Assembly: GCF_018139565.1 (NCBI RefSeq)
Contig: NZ_JAGSPK010000003.1
Span: 434,001-498,000, forward strand
Reading direction: 5' to 3'
DNA from: Cognatundibacterium rivi
GTDB taxonomy: Bacteria > Pseudomonadota > Gammaproteobacteria > Burkholderiales > Burkholderiaceae_D
DNA: 64,000 nt
Shown: positions 1 to 7,461 of the stretch, one piece after another
How positions within the stretch are numbered: position 1 is the first letter of the stretch
Layout of the letters: each line of letters starts with the position of its first letter
Made by a program: the position numbers and the translations under genes
The notes under the pieces: generated by a model
The model's input: only the letters and a program-made list of their open reading frames with translations
Told to the model about the DNA's origin: nothing
The model's database searches: none

Positions 1-114
1 CATATGCAAATTGAAGAAGGCCAGATCGCACCGATGGCGCTGCGTTTGTTCAGCGCGGCGCAAATGCAGAAGTTAGGTGCGGCGATGCAGGCGCGCCGGG
101 GCATCAGCGCCTAG
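1..114 (+). CDS. C-terminal end of a hemerythrin HHE-like protein (partial)
   Basis: Only the last 37 codons lie in the window, in frame 1, ending at TAG (112-114). The visible tail has HMQIEEGQIAPMA followed by an amphipathic helix and a basic end. An H-x3-EE-x5-P-A arrangement is typical of the last helix of hemerythrin/HHE cation-binding proteins, where the His and Glu help bind a di-iron centre. With so little sequence the family call is tentative. It is on the same strand as pdxH, 75 bp away, and could share a transcript with it. Confidence 0.5.
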   Translation, partial: HMQIEEGQIAPMALRLFSAAQMQKLGAAMQARRGISA

Positions 115-189
115 CGCCAGAACCCGGGCTGTGCCGTCATAACGTCAGCCGCAATACAGGCAACCCCATTTTGTTTTTAAAGGAACCGT

Positions 190-825
190 ATGTCTATCGC
201 CCATCTCCGCAAGGATTATCAACAAGCCAGCCTGACCGAATCAGACGTTACCGCTGACCCGATTGAACAATTTGGTATCTGGTTTGATCAGGCATTAAAA
301 GCGGATGCTGCCGAAGCAAACGCCATGAGCTTATCGACTGTCACAGATGACGGACGACCAACATCCCGCATCGTACTGATCAAGGAATTTGATCAACGTG
401 GTTTTTGCTGGTTTACCAATTACGACAGCGCGAAAGGTAAAGATCTGGCAACCAATCCCTACGCGGCCTTGTTATTTTTTTGGTCTGCTCTGGAACGTCA
501 GGTTCGCATTGAAGGCCGCATAGAAAAAGTGTCTTCCGAAGAAAACGATACGTATTTTTATAGCCGCCCATTAGGTAGCCGTCAGAGCGCCAATGCATCA
601 GCCCAGAGCCAGACGATTGCTAATCGCGATCTGCTGGAACAGCAGTTAGCCAGCGTAGTCGGTACCTTTGGCGACCAGCCACCGCGCCCGGAACATTGGG
701 GTGGTTACCGTCTGGTGCCGGAAAAAATCGAATTCTGGCAAGGTCGCAGTTCCCGTCTGCATGATCGTATCGTCTACACCCGTAATGCCGATGGCAGATG
801 GAGTATCGGCCGCTTGCAGCCATAA
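190..825 (+). CDS. pdxH: Pyridoxamine 5'-phosphate oxidase PdxH
   Basis: A 211-aa FMN-dependent oxidase that converts pyridoxamine/pyridoxine 5'-phosphate to pyridoxal 5'-phosphate, the last step of de novo and salvage vitamin B6 synthesis in the cytoplasm. Family landmarks are visible: the N-terminal LRKDYQQ, the FMN-binding stretch [20 protein letters not shown], the [12 protein letters not shown] strand, and the C-terminal [18 protein letters not shown] block that contacts PLP. Length matches the family (about 210-220 aa). The start follows AAAGGAACCGT, a good ribosome binding site. A strong terminator follows at 870-906. pdxA, an earlier enzyme of the same pathway, lies near 42 kb but is not linked to this gene. 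Confidence 0.97.
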   Translation: MSIAHLRKDYQQASLTESDVTADPIEQFGIWFDQALKADAAEANAMSLSTVTDDGRPTSRIVLIKEFDQRGFCWFTNYDSAKGKDLATNPYAALLFFWSALERQVRIEGRIEKVSSEENDTYFYSRPLGSRQSANASAQSQTIANRDLLEQQLASVVGTFGDQPPRPEHWGGYRLVPEKIEFWQGRSSRLHDRIVYTRNADGRWSIGRLQP

Positions 826-869
826 TCAGATCCCTCGCTCTCTGCTGCGCCGTCTTATATAGCGCACAC

Positions 870-906
870 AAATCCCCCGTCGCTATTGCCTGGCCGGGGG
901 ATTTTC
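870..906 (+). terminator. Rho-independent terminator after pdxH
   Basis: Inverted repeat ATCCCCCG / CGGGGGAT (872-879 and 895-902) with a 15-nt loop, followed by TTTTC. It sits 45 bp after the pdxH stop codon and separates it from the glycosyltransferase gene. Confidence 0.8.
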
Positions 907-1017
907 TTTGCCCCGCACCTGCATTCAAAAGGACGAGAACTACCGCCTCAGATCACGTCATCAAGTCATCACACTGCACTGTTATGCTGAATGATCGTTT
1001 CTGATCAATTCAAATTC

Positions 1018-2169
1018 ATGCGAAAAAAAATCTTGTTGCTCAGCGTTTCTGCGGGGAGCGGGCATAAACGGGCCGCGGAAGCGCTGCTCGCCTGTGCCTT
1101 AGCCGGCGACGCAGAAGCGGAAATACGCCATCTGGATGTGATGGATTTTGTTACCGCCGGATTTCGCAAGATCTATACTGATTTTTATATCAAACTCGTC
1201 AACCGCGCTCCGCTGCTATGGGGCTATCTTTACCATGCAAGCAATGGCGCGCAGGCCAATGGCTTCCTCGAAAAACTGCGCCGTGGCGTGGAAAGACTGA
1301 ATGCCCGCCCGCTGAAGAAAATGCTGACCGGATTTCAGCCCGATGCAATTATCTGCACACATTTCCTGCCAGCAGAAATGCTGTCGCATCTGATCCGTAA
1401 ATCGGAACTGAGCTGCCCAGTGTGGGTACAAGTCACCGATTTCGACTTACACCGTATGTGGGTGCACGACAATATGGCCGGTTATTTTGCGGCGAATGCC
1501 GAAGTCGCTGAACGCATGCGCCAGAATGGCATTCCTGCGCAAAAAATCCATGTCACCGGGATTCCTGTGATGCCAGGATTCACGCAACGGCATGATCGCC
1601 GCACCTGTGCCGCAGAGTATGGCTTAGATCCCCACAAACCAACGGTGTTGCTGATGGGTGGAGGTGCCGGTGTCGGCGATCTCGACAAACTGGCTGCGCA
1701 CTTATTGCGCTCAGAGACGCCTTTTCAACTAATCACACTGGCGGGTAGTAACAAGCAGATGCTGCATAAAATGCAGGCGCTGGCAAAGCATTATCCGGGC
1801 AAGCTGCTGCCACTCGGATTCAGCAACAAGGTTGAACGTCTGATGGCTTGTGCGGATCTGGTCATTACCAAACCCGGCGGCCTGACGACCTCGGAATGCC
1901 TTGCCAGCGGCGTGGCGATGATCGTGACTTCGCCGATTCCCGGGCAGGAAGAAAGGAATGCCGATTTCTTACTCGAACAAGGTGTGGCGCTGAAAGCCCA
2001 CGACCATATCAGCCTTGCCTACCGCCTGAATTTACTGCTCAGCCAACCCGAAAAATTACATGAGATGCGTCGCAAAGCGCTCGCCTTAGGCAAGCCACAT
2101 GCTGCAGCCGATGTCCTGACGCAAGTATTCGGACGACAAGAGGAAAACACAATACATACAACAAACTAA
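1018..2169 (+). CDS. MGDG synthase/UgtP-like GT28 glycosyltransferase
   Basis: A 383-aa GT-B fold glycosyltransferase. The N-terminal half starts with a strand and then SVSAGSGHKRAAEAL (residues 9-23), the signature of the MGDG-synthase/UgtP N-terminal domain. The C-terminal half has MGGGAGVGDL and the nucleotide-sugar site KPGGLTTSECLASG, followed by PGQEERNADFLL. Family members transfer glucose, galactose or GlcNAc from UDP-sugars to diacylglycerol or related lipids at the inner face of the membrane; the real sugar and acceptor cannot be read from sequence. An upstream in-frame ATG at 991 exists, but the strand-forming start at 1018 fits the family better. It precedes an unknown membrane protein gene by 60 bp. 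Confidence 0.8.
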   Translation: MRKKILLLSVSAGSGHKRAAEALLACALAGDAEAEIRHLDVMDFVTAGFRKIYTDFYIKLVNRAPLLWGYLYHASNGAQANGFLEKLRRGVERLNARPLKKMLTGFQPDAIICTHFLPAEMLSHLIRKSELSCPVWVQVTDFDLHRMWVHDNMAGYFAANAEVAERMRQNGIPAQKIHVTGIPVMPGFTQRHDRRTCAAEYGLDPHKPTVLLMGGGAGVGDLDKLAAHLLRSETPFQLITLAGSNKQMLHKMQALAKHYPGKLLPLGFSNKVERLMACADLVITKPGGLTTSECLASGVAMIVTSPIPGQEERNADFLLEQGVALKAHDHISLAYRLNLLLSQPEKLHEMRRKALALGKPHAAADVLTQVFGRQEENTIHTTN

Positions 2170-2229
2170 CGCTGAGCAAACAATCAAAAACTCAAAGATC
2201 AGCACGTCATTCACACTCACTTCTAGCGT

Positions 2230-2709
2230 ATGAATTCATCTTTCAAAAACTTATTTTTAACCCTGTTATGGGTCTTTGTGCTGGCTGTTTTTTTTGCGCA
2301 GGTGGAAATTCAGATAGAAGGTGCAAATGGCTGGGGCGGTAGTCTGCCAACCTGGCGCATAAAAAACCACTGGTTGCTTGATTTGTTCTGGGGTGGTCGC
2401 GCCATGACCGGCTATCACGCATGGGTATTTCCGTTTATCGCCATCTTTTTCCATTTCCCCATCATCTGGATGTCGCAATGGAACTGGAAAATACAAGCGC
2501 GCATAGCCGCATGCATTATCATTTTCTGGATCACCGAAGATTGCCTGTGGTTCGTGATGAATCCCGCGTATGGCATCAGCAGTTTTAACCCCGTGCTGGT
2601 TCCCTGGCATCGCCACTGGCTATGGGGAACGCCCATAGATTACTGGATAGGCGGTGTGGTCGCCATCCTGCTGCTTTGCTATTCCTACAAAAAAGAAAAA
2701 GTCCGCTGA
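2230..2709 (+). CDS. Unknown four-helix membrane protein
   Basis: A 159-aa protein I do not recognise. It shows about four hydrophobic segments (residues about 8-24, 60-78, 88-105 and 137-152), many Trp residues, a conserved-looking ITEDCLWFVMNP motif between helices 3 and 4, and a short basic C-terminus (YKKEKVR). It lies 60 bp behind the lipid glycosyltransferase on the same strand and could be co-transcribed with it. It ends against a convergent gene with a shared terminator. No functional assignment is made. Confidence 0.7.
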   Translation: MNSSFKNLFLTLLWVFVLAVFFAQVEIQIEGANGWGGSLPTWRIKNHWLLDLFWGGRAMTGYHAWVFPFIAIFFHFPIIWMSQWNWKIQARIAACIIIFWITEDCLWFVMNPAYGISSFNPVLVPWHRHWLWGTPIDYWIGGVVAILLLCYSYKKEKVR

Positions 2710-2731
2710 GGCAAAAAACCTGCATCAGCGG
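2703..2731. terminator. Terminator between convergent membrane-protein genes
   Basis: Arms CCGCTGA (2703-2709) and TCAGCGG (2725-2731), extendable by a GCA/TGC pair inside. The left arm overlaps the stop codon of the plus-strand gene. On the minus strand the stem is followed by a T-rich tract (ACTTTTTCTTTTTT), so it best serves the minus-strand gene ending at 2749. Confidence 0.55.
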
Positions 2732-2748
2732 TACTGCGTCTTTTTGTC

Positions 2749-3807
2749 TCAGGCACCTGCACTGTAGGCTTTTTTAGGATCTTCGCTAACGTCATCCGCC
2801 GATGCTGCTGGCGTTATGGCAACCGCAGCATTCTGCGTTTTTTCGGGAATTTTAAAACCCGCATAAGTGCCGGCGCTCATCCCCATTAAGGTCAGAATAT
2901 TGCCGTCAAATTCAGGCATGCTGACATGCTGTACAACATACAAAATAAACAGGACGCCAAACAACAGATTAAACACCAGCATCTGAAAACGGTACAAAGC
3001 CAACCCCTGCGCATCGCTCAGAATATCGCTCCAGAATCCCTGACTTTCGCTGTTAGCAGGAGGCTTAGTTGCATCCACACTGGCGGCAGCGAAATATGTT
3101 GCACTACCGATGCCAAGTAAGCCCAGCGCCTGACTTGATAGGGTCGGAATGCCTTCCCCGACCAGCCACAGCCACATGTAAGAAGCAAAAACGATAAAAA
3201 ACCACCATGCCATCTGCACTCTTGACAAACTGAAACTGCGGCAACGGACAGCAAGATCGGTGACATCGCGCAGCAAACCCGAATCACGCCCGAGGCGCAA
3301 CAATGCAAAGCCGACACCCAGAATAAAGCCGAATCCCAGCAGCAGATACGAAGGACGTAATATCTGCAGACGCAATATCCCATTTGCCAGCGCTACGCCA
3401 CCCGCAGCCGTAGTCACGCTGAGGCTGTAAGGAAGATCGCGGCGAAAGCCATGTTTCGCATCTTTCCACGGCGAGCCGACCAGCAGCTCGCGCATGGTGC
3501 CGAGATCGCTGCCATCGAGCTGCGGCATAAAAAATTGCAAACCATATCCGGTGGCAGCCGGATTGCAATCCATCGGTTTCAGCGGGGTCAGTTGCCCCTG
3601 TATGCGTAATTCCACCACGGCATACTGATCACTGCTCAACTGCTCACAAATACCTGGAGTGGAAATCACGAAACGATGATTGAGTTCAACCGCAACAATA
3701 TCGGTCGAACGCACAGCGTCAGCAGCGCTTGCTGGCAGACCACAGAAAAAAAGGGCAGCAACAAAACATCGTTGCAACGTAGAAGACAGAAAAGACAGCG
3801 CATTCAT
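2749..3807 (-). CDS. Exported/membrane protein paired with a lysozyme, function unknown
   Basis: A 352-aa protein with a clear signal peptide (residues 1-28, ending LPASA-AD), an extracytoplasmic domain of about 120 residues with two Cys, and then about four membrane helices (near residues 155-175, 198-220, 228-248 and 278-305). The last is followed by LMGMSAGTYAGFKIPE, a pattern I associate with a widespread but uncharacterised membrane-protein family. The start at 3807 is chosen because GAGGAGAAAACG precedes it. That ribosome site overlaps the stop codon of the lysozyme gene (TGA at 3820-3818), so the two genes look translationally coupled. It is too large and has the wrong layout for a classical holin, but a role in lysozyme delivery or cell-wall work is possible. 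Confidence 0.75.
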   Translation of the reverse strand: MNALSFLSSTLQRCFVAALFFCGLPASAADAVRSTDIVAVELNHRFVISTPGICEQLSSDQYAVVELRIQGQLTPLKPMDCNPAATGYGLQFFMPQLDGSDLGTMRELLVGSPWKDAKHGFRRDLPYSLSVTTAAGGVALANGILRLQILRPSYLLLGFGFILGVGFALLRLGRDSGLLRDVTDLAVRCRSFSLSRVQMAWWFFIVFASYMWLWLVGEGIPTLSSQALGLLGIGSATYFAAASVDATKPPANSESQGFWSDILSDAQGLALYRFQMLVFNLLFGVLFILYVVQHVSMPEFDGNILTLMGMSAGTYAGFKIPEKTQNAAVAITPAASADDVSEDPKKAYSAGA

Positions 3808-3817
3808 CGTTTTCTCC

Positions 3818-4381
3818 TCAGGCTGCTTGTACAGGTGATGAAAGTGGTACAAGCGGGTCGGCTGGCGACACCACCGGCGTCAAAAATAAATCCCGTTCAG
3901 CCGCTCGACGTTTGACCAATCCCGGTAAGGGTTTGCCATCCGCCATGACCCAGCGGCCGAACTGATCTGCAGCACCGGCACGGTTATTCGCATTGAGCAT
4001 CTTCAGCAACGTTGAACTGCGCAAGTTACCGATGCCAAGATTGAAGGTAAAACTGGTCAACGCACCGAATTCATTGTCATTCAGCGACACCAGCACCACT
4101 GAAGACACATCGCGCCCGGCATTCATCAGATCCGTATGCAACAAAGCCTCGGCCTGAGCGAGCGTAATGCCTCCTGGATACAGGCTTTGCACCTGCGCCT
4201 TATCCGCAGCCCCCTTCAGGAAGCGCCCCTGATAGGTGATCGCATGTCCCCACCCTATAGTCCAGATACCGACGGGATCAAGATAAGGATCGATATTGTC
4301 TGTTGCAGGATTACCGTCCGGTATCCCTTCGTATTGTTTGATCAGGTCTACTGTCGCCTGATTCACATCGCGCAGTGCCAT
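3818..4381 (-). CDS. Phage-type lysozyme (GH24 endolysin)
   Basis: A 187-aa muramidase expected to cut the MurNAc-GlcNAc bond of peptidoglycan. The T4-lysozyme triad is visible: Glu18 in LIKQYEG, Asp35 and Thr41 in YLDPVGIWTIGWGH. The Glu-Asp gap is 8 residues longer than in T4 lysozyme. The middle contains the family-typical LTSFTFNLGIGNLRSSTLL and the end GLVKRRAAERDLF, followed by a Pro/Val-rich tail. The start at 4381 is preferred over upstream starts because CCGGAGGTTGCA sits directly before it. No signal peptide is evident from this start. There are no phage structural genes nearby; it is coupled instead to the membrane-protein gene downstream. Confidence 0.88.
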   Translation of the reverse strand: MALRDVNQATVDLIKQYEGIPDGNPATDNIDPYLDPVGIWTIGWGHAITYQGRFLKGAADKAQVQSLYPGGITLAQAEALLHTDLMNAGRDVSSVVLVSLNDNEFGALTSFTFNLGIGNLRSSTLLKMLNANNRAGAADQFGRWVMADGKPLPGLVKRRAAERDLFLTPVVSPADPLVPLSSPVQAA

Positions 4382-4514
4382 TGCAACCTCCGGAAGAGCG
4401 TACATCGATGCAGCGCCCTGCACCTTGATACCGTTCTCTCCAGACAAAGTGTAACGGAGTTGAAGTCAAGACGAAGCAGAGCAGGTTCCGGAAGAATAGT
4501 ATCAAATAAATATG

Positions 4515-5054
4515 TTAATCAATTAATTTTTTAGCGAAAACCTGACGCGCTTTTGCCACTTTAGGCGCCACCACGAATGCACAATAGCCTTGTTCAGGAT
4601 GCTGGCGATAATAATTCTGATGGTAGTCTTCGGCGATATAAAACATCGGCGCCATCGTAATTTCCGTCACGATAGGCGCATCCCATACCGCAGCCATCGC
4701 CGCGACCACTTCCTGTGCTGTTTTTTTCTGTTGTTCGTCGTGATAAAAGATAGCGGAACGATACTGCGTTCCGACGTCGTTACCCTGACGATTCAGCGTG
4801 GTCGGATCGTGTATCGTAAAAAACACTTCCAGTAATTCACGATAAGAAACAAGAGCCGGGTCAAACGTCAAGCGCACCACTTCTGCATGACCAGTCCGAC
4901 CGGTGCAGATCTGCTCATAACTGGGCTGATGCACGCTGCCGCCGGTATAGCCGGATTCCACTTTCAGCACGCCGCGAATTTGCTGAAATACAGCTTCAGT
5001 GCACCAAAAACAACCGCCACCCAAGGTGGCAATCTCTGTGCCGGGATTCGTCAT
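4515..5054 (-). CDS. msrA: Peptide methionine-S-sulfoxide reductase MsrA
   Basis: A 179-aa cytoplasmic repair enzyme that reduces the S-epimer of methionine sulfoxide in proteins with thioredoxin. The catalytic motif GGCFWCTE (Cys15) is present, together with ESGYTGG, YEQICTGRTGHAEVV and the FFTIHDPTTLNRQGNDVGTQ segment. The C-terminal HQNYY is also typical. The Cys content suggests recycling through a Cys near the C-terminus (GYCAFVV). Length is normal. AGGAATAGGCT lies before the start. It appears monocistronic. Confidence 0.97.
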   Translation of the reverse strand: MTNPGTEIATLGGGCFWCTEAVFQQIRGVLKVESGYTGGSVHQPSYEQICTGRTGHAEVVRLTFDPALVSYRELLEVFFTIHDPTTLNRQGNDVGTQYRSAIFYHDEQQKKTAQEVVAAMAAVWDAPIVTEITMAPMFYIAEDYHQNYYRQHPEQGYCAFVVAPKVAKARQVFAKKLID

Positions 5055-5375
5055 AGCCTATTCCTGATTACGTTAAACAAAGAGGGGCAGAACGAAAGCA
5101 GTCTCTTTCGCAGACTGTCAAATTTCTGACCATCGCTACATTTGTGTCCTTGTGTGAGTATATACAAGCACGAACAGCTTGACAGGCTTGCCCCAGCACC
5201 ACAGACACACCATAAGAAAAACCGAAGCTGTCGCAGTCAGCCCTGGCGTATATATCTCAGGGAGTGGACGATATGACATCAGCTTTATGTAATTAAAATT
5301 ACAATTCATTACACGTTGTTCGTCCCTCTTGCGCTTAAAATTTGCGATCAATATTTTCTGGCAGGAGTGCTTACC
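5055..5375. other. Divergent intergenic region msrA / small unknown gene
   Basis: About 320 bp between diverging genes. I see one clear symmetrical site, TGTAATT-AA-AATTACA at 5288-5303 (listed separately), and no convincing ORF. A 71-codon minus-strand reading frame crosses it but lacks a ribosome site and family features. Confidence 0.5.
5288..5303. promoter_or_regulatory. Palindromic operator-like site
   Basis: Perfect 7-bp inverted repeat TGTAATT-AA-AATTACA, 72 bp before the ATG at 5376. The size and symmetry fit a dimeric repressor or activator site. It resembles, with one extra central base, the TGTAAT-www-ATTACA sites known for RpiR-family HexR regulators. No binding partner can be assigned from sequence. 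Confidence 0.35.
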
Positions 5376-5717
5376 ATGCTTTATCAGGCCATCAGCAAAC
5401 TCAGGGATCAGCTACGCACCGTGTTCCATGTCCGCCGCCAGCGCTTGCTGCCGCCGCCCGGCGCGAAACCGGCATTTGGCAGCACCATCACGCTCGACAG
5501 GCTGAAGATGCAGCTGTTTTTGCCTATCGATTATGAGCAATGGGAATGGCTGACTTTACGCGGCTGGCGCACGCTTGAATCACGCCAGAACCGTCGCCGC
5601 TATTACCGGGTGCCGCGCTCTGCCGTTACGCGTCTGCTGCACGCGACGCCGGATGAGCGCGAATTCGTACATCAGCGCATCGTCGAACACAAATACGATA
5701 AAAAACGGCTGGAATAA
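5376..5717 (+). CDS. Small conserved-looking protein of unknown function
   Basis: A 113-aa basic soluble protein. The start at 5376 follows GGCAGGAGTGCTTACC, a good ribosome site; an in-frame upstream start at 5316 has none. The sequence has a proline/arginine-rich N-terminal part (RRQRLLPPPGAKP), a Trp-rich central block (YEQWEWLTLRGWRTLE) and a strongly basic tail rich in Arg and Tyr. It carries no membrane segment, signal peptide or motif I recognise. It stands alone upstream of the SMC-like operon and may or may not be related to it. Confidence 0.65.
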   Translation: MLYQAISKLRDQLRTVFHVRRQRLLPPPGAKPAFGSTITLDRLKMQLFLPIDYEQWEWLTLRGWRTLESRQNRRRYYRVPRSAVTRLLHATPDEREFVHQRIVEHKYDKKRLE

Positions 5718-5815
5718 GCGAGGACAAACCTCGACTTCGCAGCAACAAGCAACAGCAAGTCAGCACAGCATCAGCCGCCAGCGGCAAACAGGTTTGACGA
5801 GTTTAGCGCACGAGA

Positions 5816-5835
5816 AAACGCCTCATTTCGCTGCC
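5816..5835 (+). repeat. 20-bp direct repeat, copy 1
   Basis: AAACGCCTCATTTCGCTGCC, repeated with one mismatch at 6020-6039. The two copies flank palindromic-box element A. Confidence 0.7.
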
Positions 5836-5860
5836 ATTTTTCCTATAAAAATACAAAAAC

Positions 5861-5932
5861 AGGGGAGTATGTGCCAATAATGCATAGATCTCTACATAAA
5901 CAAAGGGCTTTAAAATATACTCCCCCCAGTAT
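5861..5932. repeat. Palindromic GC-box element, copy A
   Basis: A half box GGGGAGTAT (5862-5870) faces a full 16-bp box ATACTCCCCCCAGTAT (5917-5932), so the ends can pair as a 9-bp stem. Related elements occur at 29058-29135 and 38526-38607. Between the boxes lies CATAAACAAAGGGC (5895-5908), whose reverse complement is also found in copy B. The full box is close to the TACT-G6-N-AGTA operators of RcnR/CsoR-type repressors. Confidence 0.7.
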
Positions 5933-6019
5933 TATTTTGCCTCCGGGAACGATTTTGCGGCCATTTCAGCCAGATTCTGGGTTCTGCCACTGGCGTCAGA
6001 TGGCGTGAAGAGCATCAGT

Positions 6020-6039
6020 AAACGCCTCATTTCCCTGCC
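6020..6039 (+). repeat. 20-bp direct repeat, copy 2
   Basis: AAACGCCTCATTTCCCTGCC, differing at one position from the copy at 5816-5835. It lies 54 bp before the start of the kleisin-like gene. Confidence 0.7.
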
Positions 6040-6093
6040 CTAAAATAGCTTTCAGACAATACTCAAGCCCCTTGCAAGCGGGTAAAATGCCGT

Positions 6094-7461
6094 ATGCAAA
6101 ATTTTAGTGACGACGCTCACGTCCAGACTGAGGAAGACCTCGCTCTGCAGACGTATTTCAAAACTGGTATTTCTCCCGACGACGTTTCCGCCGTTTTCCC
6201 CTTAAAGCGTGCCCAGCCTGTATTGCAGGCATTCACGGCGCTGTTTCATGGTGGCTTCAACGGCGTCTTGTTGCGTCTGCTGGTCTTGCGCGAGCTAACG
6301 GCGGATGTCGAAACGCCATCGCTGAGCCGCGCCGATATCAATGCCAAACTCGGTTATCTGGAGCCGGATGCGCTCGAAACCGTGTTGTCGCGCCTGCGCT
6401 CAACCGGCCTGCTGGTGTGGGATGCGAGTCAGTCGGTGTATCGCATCACGCCGACCGCGCGCAATGTGCTGGCCGCCATAGAATCGCTGCTACACACGGA
6501 AGAAAATAACGATCAGGCCGAGATGAGCTACATGCTGACGCAGGTCGCCGGTGCGCAAGCGGTCGGCGGTGTCTCGGTCGAGCAATTGCACCATCTGCTG
6601 GGCCGCCTGATCGAGCTGACTGAAGAATTTTCCGATGCGATTGCATCCGGCTCTGAATTCCAGTTACGCGCAGCGCAGCAGAAATGGCATACCGCCTGTG
6701 ACTGGGTGGAAAAAGGTTCGCAAATCATTCACGCGATCACCCACGATGAGCGGGCGGATGCGGCCACCCATCGCGCTGCACAGGCCATCGGCCGCGCGCA
6801 GAGTGCGCTGCTGAATATGCAGGGCATGTTTTCGCGCGCGCTGAATCAGATCGAACGGCAACGTGTGCATCTCGGTCAATCGGGCTTATCAACGACCGAT
6901 ATCAAAACCTGGCTGCTGCAAAAAGAAGACCTTGCCGCACTGGCGGACGATGCACTGGCGAACCCGGTCACGCCGCTGTTTATCACGCCATCTGAAATGA
7001 TAGACGTGGCCGAAAGCGAATTGCTGAGCCATCGTGTATCGGCGGTCGCAGGCGCATTACCGACCGGTGAAAATGCTGTCTCGATTGCCAATGATGACAG
7101 CGATGCGCTGCACGAACTCGATCACTGGCTGGCGCTGCTGAGCAAATCAGACCCGACCGAAAAGCCGATCGCATTACAGGATCTTTTACTGCCGGCGAGT
7201 TTTGCAATTGCCTCGTACCGCGCGTCGATGCTGCCTTTGCTGGGCGACGTCAATGAATCGGCGTTACAAGGTGCAACGGCCAATCTGGCGCGCTTGCCGC
7301 TGGTTTTTCAATCCAAAGACAAAATGCAAAAGGTGCAGGATGCCCATATTGCGGCACTTTCCGTTGCCAGCATCAGCGCTGCACCTGCTGCCACTATTCA
7401 CACCATCTCCAGTATCAACAACACTGGTACTGGCATTGGCAAAAACAGAGAAACACCATGA
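6094..7461 (+). CDS. Kleisin-like subunit of an SMC complex (MksF/MukF-like position)
   Basis: A 455-aa, mostly helical acidic protein. An N-terminal winged-helix-like segment is suggested by ADINAKLGYLEPDALETVLS then RLRSTGLLVWDASQSVYRIT (residues about 70-130), followed by long helices with regular Gln/Glu/Ala heptads and a low-complexity Ala/Ser/Thr tail. I do not recognise the sequence itself; the role is inferred from position: it is the first gene of a row whose third gene is an SMC ATPase, as mksF/mukF or jetA precede their partners. Its stop overlaps the next start (ATGA at 7458), indicating translational coupling. In this model it would bridge the SMC heads and bind the KITE subunit. 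It lacks the DUF3375 beginning I would expect of JetA. Confidence 0.65.
   Translation: MQNFSDDAHVQTEEDLALQTYFKTGISPDDVSAVFPLKRAQPVLQAFTALFHGGFNGVLLRLLVLRELTADVETPSLSRADINAKLGYLEPDALETVLSRLRSTGLLVWDASQSVYRITPTARNVLAAIESLLHTEENNDQAEMSYMLTQVAGAQAVGGVSVEQLHHLLGRLIELTEEFSDAIASGSEFQLRAAQQKWHTACDWVEKGSQIIHAITHDERADAATHRAAQAIGRAQSALLNMQGMFSRALNQIERQRVHLGQSGLSTTDIKTWLLQKEDLAALADDALANPVTPLFITPSEMIDVAESELLSHRVSAVAGALPTGENAVSIANDDSDALHELDHWLALLSKSDPTEKPIALQDLLLPASFAIASYRASMLPLLGDVNESALQGATANLARLPLVFQSKDKMQKVQDAHIAALSVASISAAPAATIHTISSINNTGTGIGKNRETP

Larger units (their letters stand above)
5718..6093. other. 376-bp intergenic region with repeats, upstream of SMC-like operon
   Basis: The region holds palindromic-box element A (5861-5932) and two copies of a 20-bp direct repeat, AAACGCCTCATTTCGCTGCC at 5816-5835 and a copy with one mismatch at 6020-6039. 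No ORF is supported. It must contain the promoter of the SMC-like operon, but no clear -35/-10 pair stands out. Confidence 0.6.

Noticed and set aside
2749-4381. Prophage remnant around the GH24 lysozyme
   Set aside because: No integrase, terminase, structural, spanin or att-like repeats nearby; flanking genes are ordinary chromosomal genes.
5136-5351. 71-codon minus-strand frame between msrA and the 113-aa gene
   Set aside because: It has one hydrophobic stretch but no ribosome site and no family features; the region looks regulatory.
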